The notes: generated from the sequence alone by a model not told the origin. Positions 9,110-17,823 are shown, counted from the first letter of the stretch. The stretch is 64,000 nucleotides of DNA from Pseudarthrobacter sp. GA104 (GCF_009741265.1 NZ_WOWL01000001.1:4092001-4156000), one strand, 5' to 3'. Translations and numbers: made by a program.

Positions 9110-9856
9110 TTACGCCACCTGCGGTCCGCGCCTGAAAAGGACAGCCAGGAGGACCCCTCCGGCGATCAGCGTCAGCCAGGCGATGCTGATGATGATGATT
9201 TCGAAGACGTCCTCCCGGTTCATGCCGCGCAACGCCACCACGACAGCCAGGGAGGCCACTGCCGCGGCGAAGCTGGCCAGGAACAGCCACCGGATACTCC
9301 GCTCAAGCCTGGCCCGGGTGGACAACACAGGCACCAGGGAGAGGAAGACCAGGGTCATGAGCAGGTACCCCAGTTCCTCCAAGGCAATGAAGATCCCGTG
9401 GGGGTTGTACTGCGTGAAAATGGACCAACCGTCAAGCTGCCCTTTTTCAAGGCTGGTGGGCATGACCACTGCCTGGATGTAGTAGTTGACCAGGAGGACA
9501 GTCGCCGCGATCACCTCGAGGCACAGCGCCAGCGAACTGTAGGTCTTGCTTTTATCCGGTGCGTACTGATGAAGCACGGCAACCAACGCCACGAAAAGCA
9601 GCATCAGGACCATCGCCGGAAACAGCCAGTAATAGTCACCGGGCCATTGCTGAGGGATTCCGTCGCCAGTGAACGGGTAGGGGACCTTGTCCGGCAGTGC
9701 CGTCAGGGCAAGCGCAAATGTCAGGACCGTCACGCCGACAGTAGCCACTGCCACCCGGAACCCGAACCGGCAGGCGGCCCCGGCCGGGCTCAAGGCGCCC
9801 GGCCCGCCGTGTGCGGGTGCGCCGGCAGTTCGACTGCTTTTCCGTCTTGTTGGCAT
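9110..9856 (-). CDS. Multipass membrane protein of unknown function
   Basis: A 248-residue protein with a basic, alanine-rich cytoplasmic N-terminus (about 35 residues) and about six hydrophobic helices; the first is near 35-53 and the last near 215-240. I recognise no catalytic motif or named family. A loop between helices 1 and 2 carries a short PFTGDGIPQQWPGDYYW segment that could face outward. It lies 108 bases after the HNH gene in the same direction. No function is assigned. Confidence 0.75.
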   Translation of the reverse strand: MPTRRKSSRTAGAPAHGGPGALSPAGAACRFGFRVAVATVGVTVLTFALALTALPDKVPYPFTGDGIPQQWPGDYYWLFPAMVLMLLFVALVAVLHQYAPDKSKTYSSLALCLEVIAATVLLVNYYIQAVVMPTSLEKGQLDGWSIFTQYNPHGIFIALEELGYLLMTLVFLSLVPVLSTRARLERSIRWLFLASFAAAVASLAVVVALRGMNREDVFEIIIISIAWLTLIAGGVLLAVLFRRGPQVA

Positions 9857-9964
9857 GGCTGTTTCCGCTCCTTGCGCCTACAGGTCCCGCGACTAGGATG
9901 CGGCTTAGCCGCCGGAGGAAACAGGGCATAAGGTCCCCGGACAGGCTCAGGGACGGCCACCTGG

Positions 9965-10837
9965 TCAGTCCTGGCGGCCCTCGAGAATCCGCCGGGCGTC
10001 ATCCTGCGCCTGGAGGGCACGGGGGCTTACCGCCTCGCCCCTCAGATGGCCGGCAGCAGCGATGATGTTCCGGAGTTCCGAAACTGTGCGTGGTTCTGTC
10101 ACCCCGTGGTGCGCCAGGGCGTGGCAGTTGGGGCACAGCGGAACAAGGTCGACAATGGGATCCAGCTGGTACCCGGCCCCGAGCATTTCCGGCGGCACTA
10201 CGTGGTGGACGTCGATGTAGCCTGTGCCGGTGTCGCCGTACGAGGCCTCGAAAGAGAACCCGCAGGCAGCGCAGGACGTTCCATGGAAAGCAAGGCACAT
10301 CCGGCGCGCTTCGGGGTCCCGCTCGTAGCGGTTCACCTCCATACTGCTGACCGCGGCCAGGGGATAGGTCCCGGAAACCACTTGGGCAGGGACAACGGCG
10401 GACGGCCCCTGCTCCCGCCACAGCCGGCGAAGGCCAGGCTCCGCCCCTGGTGGAAGGTCCATGCCTGAACGAAAGGTGATGTCGCGCCAGGCCATCCCGG
10501 GGACGGCATGGCTGATGGCCTCCGGCGGTATCTGCTCGCCGAGGGGGAGCAGGGCATCGAAAGCGACGCTGACGTGCCAGGCGGCGTCTTCGCGTTCCCC
10601 TCGTGGCATGGTTGCGTAGGGTTCGGACACCACCACCCCATGTCCGATGAGCCCGGAACCTGCGTCAGTGCTGCCCTCTACCAGGAGCCAGGCCTCAGCC
10701 CCCGGCCGGACATGCAGTGCGTGGCCAATGCTCCAGCGCTGCAGGAACCGCCCGGACTGTTCCACCTGCTCGACGGCGGCACGGTAGTCCCAGCGGTCCC
10801 ATGCGTTGGGATTCCATCCAAGGAGGACTGCAGCCAC
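9965..10837 (-). CDS. EVE-like/HNH endonuclease (candidate modification-dependent restriction enzyme)
   Basis: A 290-residue protein. The C-terminal half is a clear McrA-like HNH nuclease: zinc cysteines Cys189, Cys192, Cys235 and Cys238, catalytic His211-His212 in VHHVVP, and CPNCHALAH at 235-243. The N-terminal 125 residues resemble a PUA/EVE-type base-reading fold: WNPNAW at 8-13, then GLIGHGVVVSEPY at 62-74, the typical EVE core strand. Such fusions are known as enzymes that cut DNA with modified cytosines. GTG 10837 is the start in best register, with a weak AGGTGAG site. No methyltransferase lies nearby, consistent with modification-dependent action. The N-terminal assignment is less certain than the nuclease. 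Confidence 0.82.
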   Translation of the reverse strand: MAAVLLGWNPNAWDRWDYRAAVEQVEQSGRFLQRWSIGHALHVRPGAEAWLLVEGSTDAGSGLIGHGVVVSEPYATMPRGEREDAAWHVSVAFDALLPLGEQIPPEAISHAVPGMAWRDITFRSGMDLPPGAEPGLRRLWREQGPSAVVPAQVVSGTYPLAAVSSMEVNRYERDPEARRMCLAFHGTSCAACGFSFEASYGDTGTGYIDVHHVVPPEMLGAGYQLDPIVDLVPLCPNCHALAHHGVTEPRTVSELRNIIAAAGHLRGEAVSPRALQAQDDARRILEGRQD

Positions 10838-10889
10838 TACTCACCTAATCCAGCACGTGCTGTGCGTCGGGTACCACAGCCATCCGAGC

Positions 10890-10907
10890 GGAACCTAGAT
10901 AGGTTCC
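10890..10907. repeat. 18-bp perfect palindrome at the end of a small gene
   Basis: GGAACCTAGATAGGTTCC, overlapping the stop of the 64-residue gene. It could form a short 3' hairpin, but there is no T run. Confidence 0.4.
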
Positions 10908-11089
10908 TTGGCCAGCGCCTTGGTCTTTGCGGGTGTTTCGCGGCCCAGACGCTGATCGAGCGTGACGCGCAGCCTGGCGGCCGCAACCTGGACCCGGTGC
11001 TCAGCCGGGGTGGCCTTCTTCGGGGCGGGACTGGCGGAAGTGTTCCGCGGAGGATGGACAAACCGGTGTTCAGGCGACGCTGCGCTCAT
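10895..11089 (-). CDS. Small basic protein of unknown function (64 residues)
   Basis: A short lysine/arginine/alanine-rich protein. Its ATG overlaps the stop of the preceding membrane gene (ATGA), the usual sign of translational coupling. The C-terminal half (about 30-60) looks like an amphipathic helix with the pattern VQVAAARLRVTLDQRLGR. I recognise no family. The coupling and its consistent codon use support a real gene. Confidence 0.6.
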   Translation of the reverse strand: MSAASPEHRFVHPPRNTSASPAPKKATPAEHRVQVAAARLRVTLDQRLGRETPAKTKALAKEPI

Positions 11090-11616
11090 GGTCCAGCCTC
11101 CTTGGTTGTGTCTTCATCCGTCGTTCCATTCTCGCCCATGTTGCGGCCGGCGTCCATGAACGGCATCTCCGCGCCGGTGTTTCCTTCCTCCCCAGGGTCG
11201 TCCCCGTTCTCATCCCCGGAGACGCTCTTCCACGCGATGTCGAACAACTCGAGTTCCTCGGTGCGCGCGAGTTCGCTGCGGGCCAGCACTTCCAGGGTGG
11301 CCAGTCCCAGGGCCTTCGTTCCCTCGTCCTGGTCCAGCGCCCGGTCCAGCGCCCACTGGGTCCGCCGCCACCATTCGGCCCGGCTGTCCGCTTCAGTCTT
11401 CTGCATCAGGGCCCGGGCGTCCGCTTCCCGCTTCTGGTCCAGGGCCGTCTTGTCCGCTGTGGTGCGCTGCTTGAGCGTGCGCCAGTTGATGTAGAAGGCG
11501 AGCAGGGCGGCGATGAGGACGGCCAACGGCCCGAGGCCGGCAAGGATCACCCACCAGTCAGCCGGTCCGGAATGCACCACGACATCAAGCGTGCTGGGGG
11601 TCGGTGCAGGGGTCAC
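11086..11616 (-). CDS. Single-span membrane protein with cytoplasmic coiled coil
   Basis: From GTG 11616 the protein is 176 residues: a short outer segment, one transmembrane helix (about 20-45), a charged helical region (about 47-120, many Lys, Asp, Arg, Ala) that should form a coiled coil, and an acidic tail. A GTG at 11676 would add 20 low-complexity residues and is less likely; neither start has a strong ribosome site. The stop overlaps the next gene. No family is recognised. Confidence 0.6.
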   Translation of the reverse strand: MTPAPTPSTLDVVVHSGPADWWVILAGLGPLAVLIAALLAFYINWRTLKQRTTADKTALDQKREADARALMQKTEADSRAEWWRRTQWALDRALDQDEGTKALGLATLEVLARSELARTEELELFDIAWKSVSGDENGDDPGEEGNTGAEMPFMDAGRNMGENGTTDEDTTKEAGP

Positions 11617-11737
11617 CTGGCCAGCATAGGCCGGGGAAGAGCGGCCGGCCCGCCTGACACCCCGCTCCTGCCACACGCCTTCGCGGCCCAGGATCCTTTC
11701 CTCCTGGACGGCCGCAACGTCGTCGGACCACGTCCCC

Positions 11738-12637
11738 TCAAGAATGGTGGATGGGTTTCCGGGCCGAAAGGGTCCCAGGTCCCCGTGTCAGGTCTCCGCG
11801 GCGGACCAGCATGACGACGGCGACGACCAGCCAGGCTGTTGCCGCATGGCCCCACGGGTAGACCTGCTGGGGGATCCCGGGCGTCAGGGGGTTCAGGATG
11901 AACTGGAACGTCGCGAGGCTGGCGTGCATCAGCATTGCCAGGAGCAGGCTGCCGGTGTGGTCGTAGACCCACACCATGAGCACACGGTAGGCGGTGAGCT
12001 GCCCCACGAGCACGGCGACGAACCATAGGGACAGGAAGATCTCCAGCGGTATGCCGCCGTTTGTCCCGCCGCCGCCCCAGTAGCTCACAAAGAAATGCCA
12101 TACACCCCACAGCACTCCCACCATGATTCCGGTCCAGAGCACGCTGAGGCGCCGGCGCGCCTTCGGGATGGCGAACCCGGTCCAGCCGATTTCTTCGAGG
12201 AGCCCGACCACCAGCCCTAGCACAAGCGCCATGACGATGGTGCCGGCCTTGTCTTCTGCCGTGGCGATCCGTGGTGCGTAATCCGCGGAGGACAACCAAA
12301 GGCCCAGCACGACGGCGGCCATCGTCACTGGCGCGACCAGCAGGGCGACGGCGTACCAGCGGCCGCCCACGCGCCACTTCTGCAGGCGCGACCATAATTC
12401 GCGGTACCCTGCCCGTCCGGACACGACTCCCGTCAGCAGCAGGCCGGCAACAGCCGGCCCGAGCAGCATCGCCGGCACGGTGACCGGGACCGTCAGCTGG
12501 AACTCTTCCGGGGTGGGCGACAGGCCGCCGGTGGAGGCCCATACGGCCAGCACAATGCTGCCCCATGACAAGAGGAAAGTAATGCCGTAATACCACCACA
12601 GCGGATGCTTCCGGACTGATGTCCGAAGGGCAAGCAT
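11738..12637 (-). CDS. CPBP (CAAX-like) intramembrane metalloprotease
   Basis: A 299-residue multipass protein. ATG 12637 has GGAGG five bases before it. The Abi/CPBP catalytic set is visible: Glu148-Glu149 in LLEEIGW (with Thr where many members have Arg), His181 in VWHFF, and His238 in MLMHASL. About eight helices are predicted. Bacterial members often process or protect against peptides, but no peptide gene is adjacent. A GC-rich match to the island-wide regulatory box lies 62 bp upstream. Confidence 0.88.
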   Translation of the reverse strand: MLALRTSVRKHPLWWYYGITFLLSWGSIVLAVWASTGGLSPTPEEFQLTVPVTVPAMLLGPAVAGLLLTGVVSGRAGYRELWSRLQKWRVGGRWYAVALLVAPVTMAAVVLGLWLSSADYAPRIATAEDKAGTIVMALVLGLVVGLLEEIGWTGFAIPKARRRLSVLWTGIMVGVLWGVWHFFVSYWGGGGTNGGIPLEIFLSLWFVAVLVGQLTAYRVLMVWVYDHTGSLLLAMLMHASLATFQFILNPLTPGIPQQVYPWGHAATAWLVVAVVMLVRRGDLTRGPGTLSARKPIHHS

Positions 12638-12699
12638 GAGATCCTCCCGGTTTACGCCTGATGTACCTTCAGCTTCCCTTCCACGGAACGCACGGCATA

Positions 12700-12713
12700 G
12701 GGCCGTCCGGCCC
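12700..12713 (-). promoter_or_regulatory. Possible DevR-type box before the CPBP gene
   Basis: GGGCCGTCCGGCCC, a perfect palindrome with GAAGCT 23 bp downstream on the minus strand. Its centre is GC-rich, unlike the others, so this is the weakest member of the set. Confidence 0.35.
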
Positions 12714-12783
12714 GATTCGCCTGGAACATAGGGCAGGGGCTCCAGGGCTTGGCTCGGGCCAGGCGCAGGAATGGAGCAGCGGG

Positions 12784-13635
12784 TCAGACAGTGCCCCGCC
12801 GGGAGATCAGGACCGGGCCTCGCGCGTGGTGAAGGACCGCATGGGCGGTGGAACCGATGGTCTCCCGCAAAAAGCCGTGGCCTTTGGTTCCCACGACGAG
12901 CATCCGCGCGTCGTCCGAGGCTTTGAGGATGGCATGCGGGACCGACGCGTCGGTGAGTACCCTGCCCTCCACGGCAACGTAGGGTGCGAGCGCCCGGGCA
13001 CGGTGGAGGGCGGCGTGGAGCACTTCGCCGGCGGCAGCCTCGGCGTCGGGCCCGTTCCGCTGTGCGTACCCGGCAGGCACATGGTGGACGTGGACGATAT
13101 TGAGCTTTGCCTGCCATGCCGAGGCCAAGGCGCAAGCGTCCTCCAGGGCCGCGGGAGAACCGGATGCGTCAACCGCGACGACGACCGGCCCGCCAGGGTG
13201 GAGGTCCGGCCGGATCACAGCTACGGGGCAGGAAGCAGTGGCGGCGAGTTCCAGGCTCACCGAACCCACCAGCAGCCCCAGGAATCCGCCCAGCCCCCGG
13301 CTGCCCACAACAACCATCTCCTGGCCGGCAGAGATCTCGGCAAGGTACGAGGCGGGCAGCCCATGCAGCAGGGTGCCCTGGACGTCCAGCCCGGGTGCCG
13401 CGGCTTGGGCGCGGCCGACGCCCTCCTCGAGGATCGCCTGTGCTGACCGTTCCAGGCCGCTGTCCGCTACTCCTGGAACGGGGCCCAGTTTGTGGGTCAG
13501 CAGCGGCCAGATTGAAACGTGGACGACGTGAAGGGGACAGCCTCGCAGGTCAGCCTGTTGCGCTGCCCACGTGATGGCGGCGGCAGCTTCGGCCGAACCG
13601 TCGTATCCGGCGACGATGGTTCCAGGTTCCTCCAT
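12784..13635 (-). CDS. Tandem-domain universal stress protein
   Basis: 283 residues from ATG 13635, forming two UspA folds (about 5-143 and 148-281). The nucleotide-binding pattern GSRGLGGFLGLLVGSVS closes the first domain, and GTKGHGFLRETIGST closes the second. Both keep the G-2X-G-9X-G(S/T) spacing of ATP-binding Usps. It is divergent from an SDR gene. A regulatory box lies 17 bp upstream, but box geometry fits the SDR gene better (see findings). A much longer upstream extension is excluded because it would run through the SDR gene. Confidence 0.93.
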   Translation of the reverse strand: MEEPGTIVAGYDGSAEAAAAITWAAQQADLRGCPLHVVHVSIWPLLTHKLGPVPGVADSGLERSAQAILEEGVGRAQAAAPGLDVQGTLLHGLPASYLAEISAGQEMVVVGSRGLGGFLGLLVGSVSLELAATASCPVAVIRPDLHPGGPVVVAVDASGSPAALEDACALASAWQAKLNIVHVHHVPAGYAQRNGPDAEAAAGEVLHAALHRARALAPYVAVEGRVLTDASVPHAILKASDDARMLVVGTKGHGFLRETIGSTAHAVLHHARGPVLISRRGTV

Positions 13636-13652
13636 TGCTCCTCTCCTTCGCA

Positions 13653-13666
13653 GGGACCTTCGGCCC
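13653..13666 (+). promoter_or_regulatory. DevR-type box, USP/SDR divergent region
   Basis: GGGACCTTCGGCCC. A CATGCT hexamer lies 23 bp to the right, predicting a rightward start near 13702 for the SDR gene. Confidence 0.65.
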
Positions 13667-13786
13667 TGTGGCGGCTCGCTGTGGGACTCCATGCTGATGG
13701 GGTGGGCTTGCTGTGTACCCGCCCTTCCAGCAGAGCACCCGCAGTTGCCGGAAGCAAGAACTGTTGTCCGAGACGAGGAGCACCAC

Positions 13787-14557
13787 ATGGCCGCCTGGCA
13801 GGAAAACATCACTCCGCACCGGTTCGAGGGCCAGACCGTCATCGTCACCGGCGCAGCCTCCGGCATTGGGCGTGCCACCGCCCTTCGTGTTGCCCGGGAA
13901 GGCGGCCGGGTGATTGCCAGCGACCTCAGCGCCGAGGGCCTGGACAGCCTCGCGGCGGAGTACGCCGAACTGGGTTTCGTGCCCGTGGCCGGGGACATCA
14001 GCAACGAGGCTGTGGTGCAGAGCGTCGTGGCTGCTGCCGGGGGGCGGGTTGACGCGCTGGCCAATGTCGCCGGGATCATGGACAGCTTCCAGCCGGTGCA
14101 CGAGCTCGACGACGAAACGTGGGAGCGCGTGCTGAACGTCAACCTGACCGCCGTCATGCGGCTTACCAGGGCAGTGGTGCCGCTGATGCTGGCCGCGGGG
14201 TACGGCTCGATTGTGAATGTCTCCTCCGAGGCAGGCCTCCGCGGTTCCGCGGCAGGGGCCGCCTACACCGTGTCCAAGCATGCGGTGAATGGCCTCACCC
14301 GCAGCTCAGCCGTCATGTACGGGCGCCGTGGAATCCGCGTCAACGCTGTGGCCCCGGGCGGGACGAGGACCAATATCCACGCCGAGTTCAAGTCCCGGCT
14401 GGCTGCCGAGGTGCTGGGGCCGTTTATGCAGGCGAACGTTCCGCCCATCGCCGAGGCAGAGGAGGTCGCGGCGGGGATCGCCTTCCTGCTGAGCAGGGAC
14501 GGCACGAACATCAACGGCGTGGTGCTGGCCTCGGATAACGGATGGAACGCCATTTGA
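13787..14557 (+). CDS. Short-chain dehydrogenase/reductase
   Basis: 256 residues with a classical Rossmann SDR fold: cofactor motif TGAASGIG at 21-28, acidic Asp46 after the second strand suggesting NAD preference, NVAG at 93-96, and the catalytic Ser (146/147), Tyr160 and Lys164. GAGGAG precedes ATG 13787. The substrate is unknown; the C-terminal glycine-rich end resembles 3-oxoacyl-ACP-reductase-like SDRs. It lies divergent from a universal stress gene and probably shares its regulatory box. Confidence 0.93.
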   Translation: MAAWQENITPHRFEGQTVIVTGAASGIGRATALRVAREGGRVIASDLSAEGLDSLAAEYAELGFVPVAGDISNEAVVQSVVAAAGGRVDALANVAGIMDSFQPVHELDDETWERVLNVNLTAVMRLTRAVVPLMLAAGYGSIVNVSSEAGLRGSAAGAAYTVSKHAVNGLTRSSAVMYGRRGIRVNAVAPGGTRTNIHAEFKSRLAAEVLGPFMQANVPPIAEAEEVAAGIAFLLSRDGTNINGVVLASDNGWNAI

Positions 14558-14574
14558 GCGGCCCGCAGGCCGCG

Positions 14575-14609
14575 GGACAGGACAGGACAGGAAAGGACAG
14601 GACAGGACT
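14575..14609 (+). repeat. Seven pentanucleotide GGACA repeats up to the start codon
   Basis: Seven 5-base units (GGACA x3, GGAAA, GGACA x2, GGACT) end exactly at GTG 14610 and occupy the position of the ribosome site. The GGAAAGG unit is too far upstream for normal spacing. Confidence 0.85.
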
Positions 14610-16055
14610 GTGCGCAGGATCGTTGGTCTGCTGCTGGCTTTGCTGGTGCTTCTGCCCGGCAGTGCAGGCGTTGCCTTTGCTGTTCGGCCGGCATCCGTCG
14701 AGGTCCAGGACATGGCAGGCGTGCTGGACCGGAACACGCTGGTACCGGCCCTTGAACGCATTGAGTTCCACAATCCAACCAAGGTTGTGGTGTACACCTA
14801 CAACGGCAGTGCGGAGGATAACCTCAACGAGGAGGTCCTGAGGTTCGCCCGGGCCGAGCACCCTGAATGGATCAGCGCGGACGGCCAAAAGTGGGCGGAC
14901 GGGCTGTTCATTTTTGCCCTCGACCCGGTGGGCCGCCATGTAGGCACATACATGGGCGAGGACCGCAAGGTGTCCCTGGAGCAGCGGACGGACATCCAGG
15001 ACTCGGCCAAAGAACTTCTGCGGGACGCCCAGTGGACCGACGGAACCATCGCCGGCGTCCGGCGTGCCGCCGAACTCATCAACCAGCCCTGGTACCTCTC
15101 GGCTGCCTTCCTGGTCACTGCCTGGGTCACCGCTGGGCTGGCAGCCCTCGGCGCGGGAGCCTGGATCATCGTGCGGGCCGTGACCAGGTCCTCCAGCCGG
15201 AAAGAGATTGAGCGCGGGGACCGGAGCTACGCGAACGTCAGCATGGATCTGGAGGTGACCGAGCTGAACGCCGGCACCATTCCCGAGGCGTCCAGGTACG
15301 GAAGCCAGGTGCTTGAGAAACACCGCACGTTCCTGAACCGCTATAACGCAACCAGCGAGCTGTCCAACAAAGTGCACGCGTTCTCCGGGCGCGCTTTGAG
15401 CCGGCGGAAGAATCTCAAGCTCGCGCGACAGTACGCGGACGCGGCCTCGGAGCTCGACGCGCTGGACGACGTCATCGCGGACAGCAACGCCCTCCTGAAC
15501 CGCGCCAGCGCCTGGCAGACTGCCTGGGACCGGCAGCTGGCACCCTTCCGCAGCGACCTGGCCGGACTTGAACAGCTCCTCACCAAGCGCCACGGGCAGG
15601 GGGATTCGGCCACCGCGGCGGCGCTGCGGTCTTTCCGCGACCAGAGCCTGCGGGAGATCGAGCGCTGGACCGCCGAGCTGGCGGAGGGAAGGGTCGGCCC
15701 GGAAGAGGCGCTGGACCGCCTCTACGACGCCCGGACCCGGCTCGCCTCGCTCCTGGAAAGCCACGCGGAAACGGTCATCGGGGGCTTCGCGAAGAATGAA
15801 CGTGAAGCCGAACTCATGCGGAAGGAAATGCAGGAAGCGCAGGAAGGCCTGGACCACCGGCGCCGTTCCTATGAGCCAAGCATCCTGGGCACCGTCTACC
15901 CGTCCTACCACTTCTTCTCCGTGGCCACCTTCAATTCCGGGCTCAACACCGGGGTTAGCAGCGTCAGCTCCGCCCGCGGCGGAGGCGGCAGCACCACCGG
16001 CTATGGAAGCAGCGGCGGGAGCTTTTCCGGCTCGGGCAGTTCATCCAGCTTCTAG
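14610..16055 (+). CDS. TPM/DUF5129-type secreted-domain membrane protein
   Basis: 481 residues. A signal sequence (1-24) precedes an extracytoplasmic TPM-like domain (about 30-150). A transmembrane helix (about 160-190) follows, then a long helical cytoplasmic region (about 195-420) rich in Arg, Glu and Leu, and a Gly/Ser tail of about 30 residues, as in YgcG-like proteins. Members of this family are poorly characterised envelope proteins. The GTG start directly follows a pentanucleotide repeat tract. No partner gene is obvious. Confidence 0.8.
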   Translation: MRRIVGLLLALLVLLPGSAGVAFAVRPASVEVQDMAGVLDRNTLVPALERIEFHNPTKVVVYTYNGSAEDNLNEEVLRFARAEHPEWISADGQKWADGLFIFALDPVGRHVGTYMGEDRKVSLEQRTDIQDSAKELLRDAQWTDGTIAGVRRAAELINQPWYLSAAFLVTAWVTAGLAALGAGAWIIVRAVTRSSSRKEIERGDRSYANVSMDLEVTELNAGTIPEASRYGSQVLEKHRTFLNRYNATSELSNKVHAFSGRALSRRKNLKLARQYADAASELDALDDVIADSNALLNRASAWQTAWDRQLAPFRSDLAGLEQLLTKRHGQGDSATAAALRSFRDQSLREIERWTAELAEGRVGPEEALDRLYDARTRLASLLESHAETVIGGFAKNEREAELMRKEMQEAQEGLDHRRRSYEPSILGTVYPSYHFFSVATFNSGLNTGVSSVSSARGGGGSTTGYGSSGGSFSGSGSSSSF

Positions 16056-16166
16056 CGCCGGGACCCGCGCCTTCCGGGCTCCCTGTCCATTGGGTAATTC
16101 CAGGGGCTACCGGCGCGTTCCGCGGCGGGCGAGCGGCCACCCGGGGCCGGCACTTACCCTAGGCAC

Positions 16167-16676
16167 ATGAGCGAGCGAAGAACTACGTGGCACGCGCGGC
16201 ACAAGGAGGGCCTAAGCCGGGGTGAGCGGGCGGCGGACGTCCTCCGCAACGGGATGGGCAGCTGGACATTCGTGGGGCTCTTCGTCGCCTTCATGGCGGC
16301 ATGGGCCGCATTTAACACCTACGTGCTGGCATCGGACGCCTGGGACCCCTACCCCTACATCCTCCTCAACCTCTTCCTCTCCATGCTGGCCGGGCTCCAG
16401 GGCGCCATCCTGTTGATTGCCGCAAAGCGCCAGGACGCCATCGCGGCGGCGATGGCCCGCCACGACTACGAGACGGACGTTCAGTCAAAGTCGGAAATCG
16501 ACCGGCTGATGGCAATCAACAGCCAGCAGGTTGAGCTGCTGGAGGAGCTCCGGGCCATGATCTCCCGGCCAGGCGCGCTTCAACCCGGCCCCCTGCCGCC
16601 GGGCGCGCCGCTACAGGGGGAAGATGCAGGCACGGACGACGGCGGCAGTACGGCCGGCCGCCCGGCCGGCGGATAG
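16167..16676 (+). CDS. DUF1003 membrane protein
   Basis: 169 residues. Two closely spaced helices (about 33-53 and 63-86) are separated by the DUF1003 signature around AFNTYVLASDAWDPYPY. After them comes the conserved basic segment AAKRQDAIAAAMARHDYE, then a helical and proline-rich tail. The family is widespread and of unknown function. The gene stands alone, downstream of the TPM-like gene and convergent with the flavodoxin. Confidence 0.9.
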   Translation: MSERRTTWHARHKEGLSRGERAADVLRNGMGSWTFVGLFVAFMAAWAAFNTYVLASDAWDPYPYILLNLFLSMLAGLQGAILLIAAKRQDAIAAAMARHDYETDVQSKSEIDRLMAINSQQVELLEELRAMISRPGALQPGPLPPGAPLQGEDAGTDDGGSTAGRPAGG

Positions 16677-16731
16677 GCAGGGGTTGCCGGGCGGGGCGCG
16701 GCGGAACCGCAGACTGAAGATCAGGCGGCCG

Positions 16732-17295
16732 CTAGTCTGCCGGGGTGCCGGAGTCCGGACGGCCAGCGGCCTCCAGGCCGGCAGCGATCTCGTCAGCCCA
16801 GGCGTCGATGGCCGCCCAATCCCGGAAATCGCCCGCCGGCAGGGCTTCCTTCGCTGCCGGCGCGAGCCGGATGAGGCGCTCACCGATGCCGATGGGAGGG
16901 GAATCCGGGTTCCATGCGCCGAAGAAGACCTGTTCTCCGCTGGGCCGGAGCAGTTCCTGCAGTTCGGCGAACTCCTTGGGCCTGGCACTCTTCAAGACAT
17001 CCTCACCGTCCTTATCGACAGTGTCGTTTCCGAGCGGGCCGCTGCTGAAGAGCCAGACCCTCCTGGCCTGCAGCTCCCGCCGGTGCCGCTTGGCGAAGGC
17101 CGTCGCTTCCCTAAGCCAGTGGACCATGTAGGCGGCGCTGCCCAGTACCACGGCTTCATACTGGCCCACGTCATCCACTTCTGCCACGGGCCGGGCCTCG
17201 GCCTCGATCCCGTCTTCAGTGATCCGGGCAGCGATGCGTTCGGCAATGCCGGCGGTGGAGCCGTGCCGGCTGGCGTACGCAACGAGAACCTTCAT
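16732..17295 (-). CDS. Flavodoxin-domain protein
   Basis: 187 residues from ATG 17295 (GGAGG upstream). It starts with the FMN phosphate-binding loop of the flavodoxin/protoporphyrinogen-oxidase (HemG-like) group, ASRHGSTAGIAE at about residues 7-18. The second loop (VLGSAAYMVHW) and the third FMN segment (LFSSGPLG) are also recognisable. It lies 22 bases after the GyrI-like gene, so the two should be one transcript under the box at 17824. A redox role in low oxygen is likely. Confidence 0.9.
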   Translation of the reverse strand: MKVLVAYASRHGSTAGIAERIAARITEDGIEAEARPVAEVDDVGQYEAVVLGSAAYMVHWLREATAFAKRHRRELQARRVWLFSSGPLGNDTVDKDGEDVLKSARPKEFAELQELLRPSGEQVFFGAWNPDSPPIGIGERLIRLAPAAKEALPAGDFRDWAAIDAWADEIAAGLEAAGRPDSGTPAD

Positions 17296-17317
17296 CGGGG
17301 ACCTCCCTGATTGGCAC

Positions 17318-17788
17318 TTAGGCGACGGGCCAGACAACCCGGGTCTGCCACTTCGCGGGGTCGGGTTCAGTTTCCGGGTCGCTCAGGTAGTACTCCCACA
17401 TGGTGTCCGACGGGGTGAGTCCTTCGGCTTCCATCTGCCCCAGGATCGCGTGGTAGGTGTTCTCCAGGGTGTCGTACGGCCCGACGTGGAGCGCTTCCAG
17501 GGCATCTGTCTCAGGCAGGGTCCCGCTCGCCACCCCGTCAGCCTCCGTGAAGTTGCCGTCGATGGGGAAGCCCGCTTCCACGTCAACTGTCTCGCTGGGC
17601 ATTCCCCGGTAGAGCGCAAAAGGCGGTCCTGCGGGGCTGGCACCCTGTTTCCGGGCTGCAGCCATCACCGTGCCGAAGGCCCGGCTGAAGAAGTCAGTCA
17701 GGGAAGCCATGGGGACGCGTTCGCGGACGACGGCGACGGGCTGCTCTGTAAGGTGGACTTTCCTTGGGTGCTGGGCAGAGTTGTTCAT
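17318..17788 (-). CDS. GyrI-like effector-binding domain protein
   Basis: 156 residues of a stand-alone GyrI/AraC-effector-binding (SOUL-like) fold without DNA-binding domain. Recognisable features are the opening strand HLTEQPVAVVRERV, the FALYRGMP strand, and the paired glutamates near DALEALHVGPYDTLENTY. Such domains bind small hydrophobic ligands. No Shine-Dalgarno precedes ATG 17788; a CACGCT hexamer lies 6 bases upstream and a regulatory box 35 bases upstream, so a leaderless mRNA is predicted. The flavodoxin gene follows. Confidence 0.85.
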   Translation of the reverse strand: MNNSAQHPRKVHLTEQPVAVVRERVPMASLTDFFSRAFGTVMAAARKQGASPAGPPFALYRGMPSETVDVEAGFPIDGNFTEADGVASGTLPETDALEALHVGPYDTLENTYHAILGQMEAEGLTPSDTMWEYYLSDPETEPDPAKWQTRVVWPVA

Positions 17789-17823
17789 GGCATTAGCGTG
17801 CGCCGCAGGCTGCAGGCGTCACA

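Noticed and set aside
10837..11061. 74-codon minus-strand frame
   Set aside because: It overlaps the ATGA-coupled 64-residue gene in another frame and has Arg/Pro-rich shadow composition.
14575..14609. CRISPR-like repeats
   Set aside because: Five-base tandem units without spacers; no cas genes in the window.
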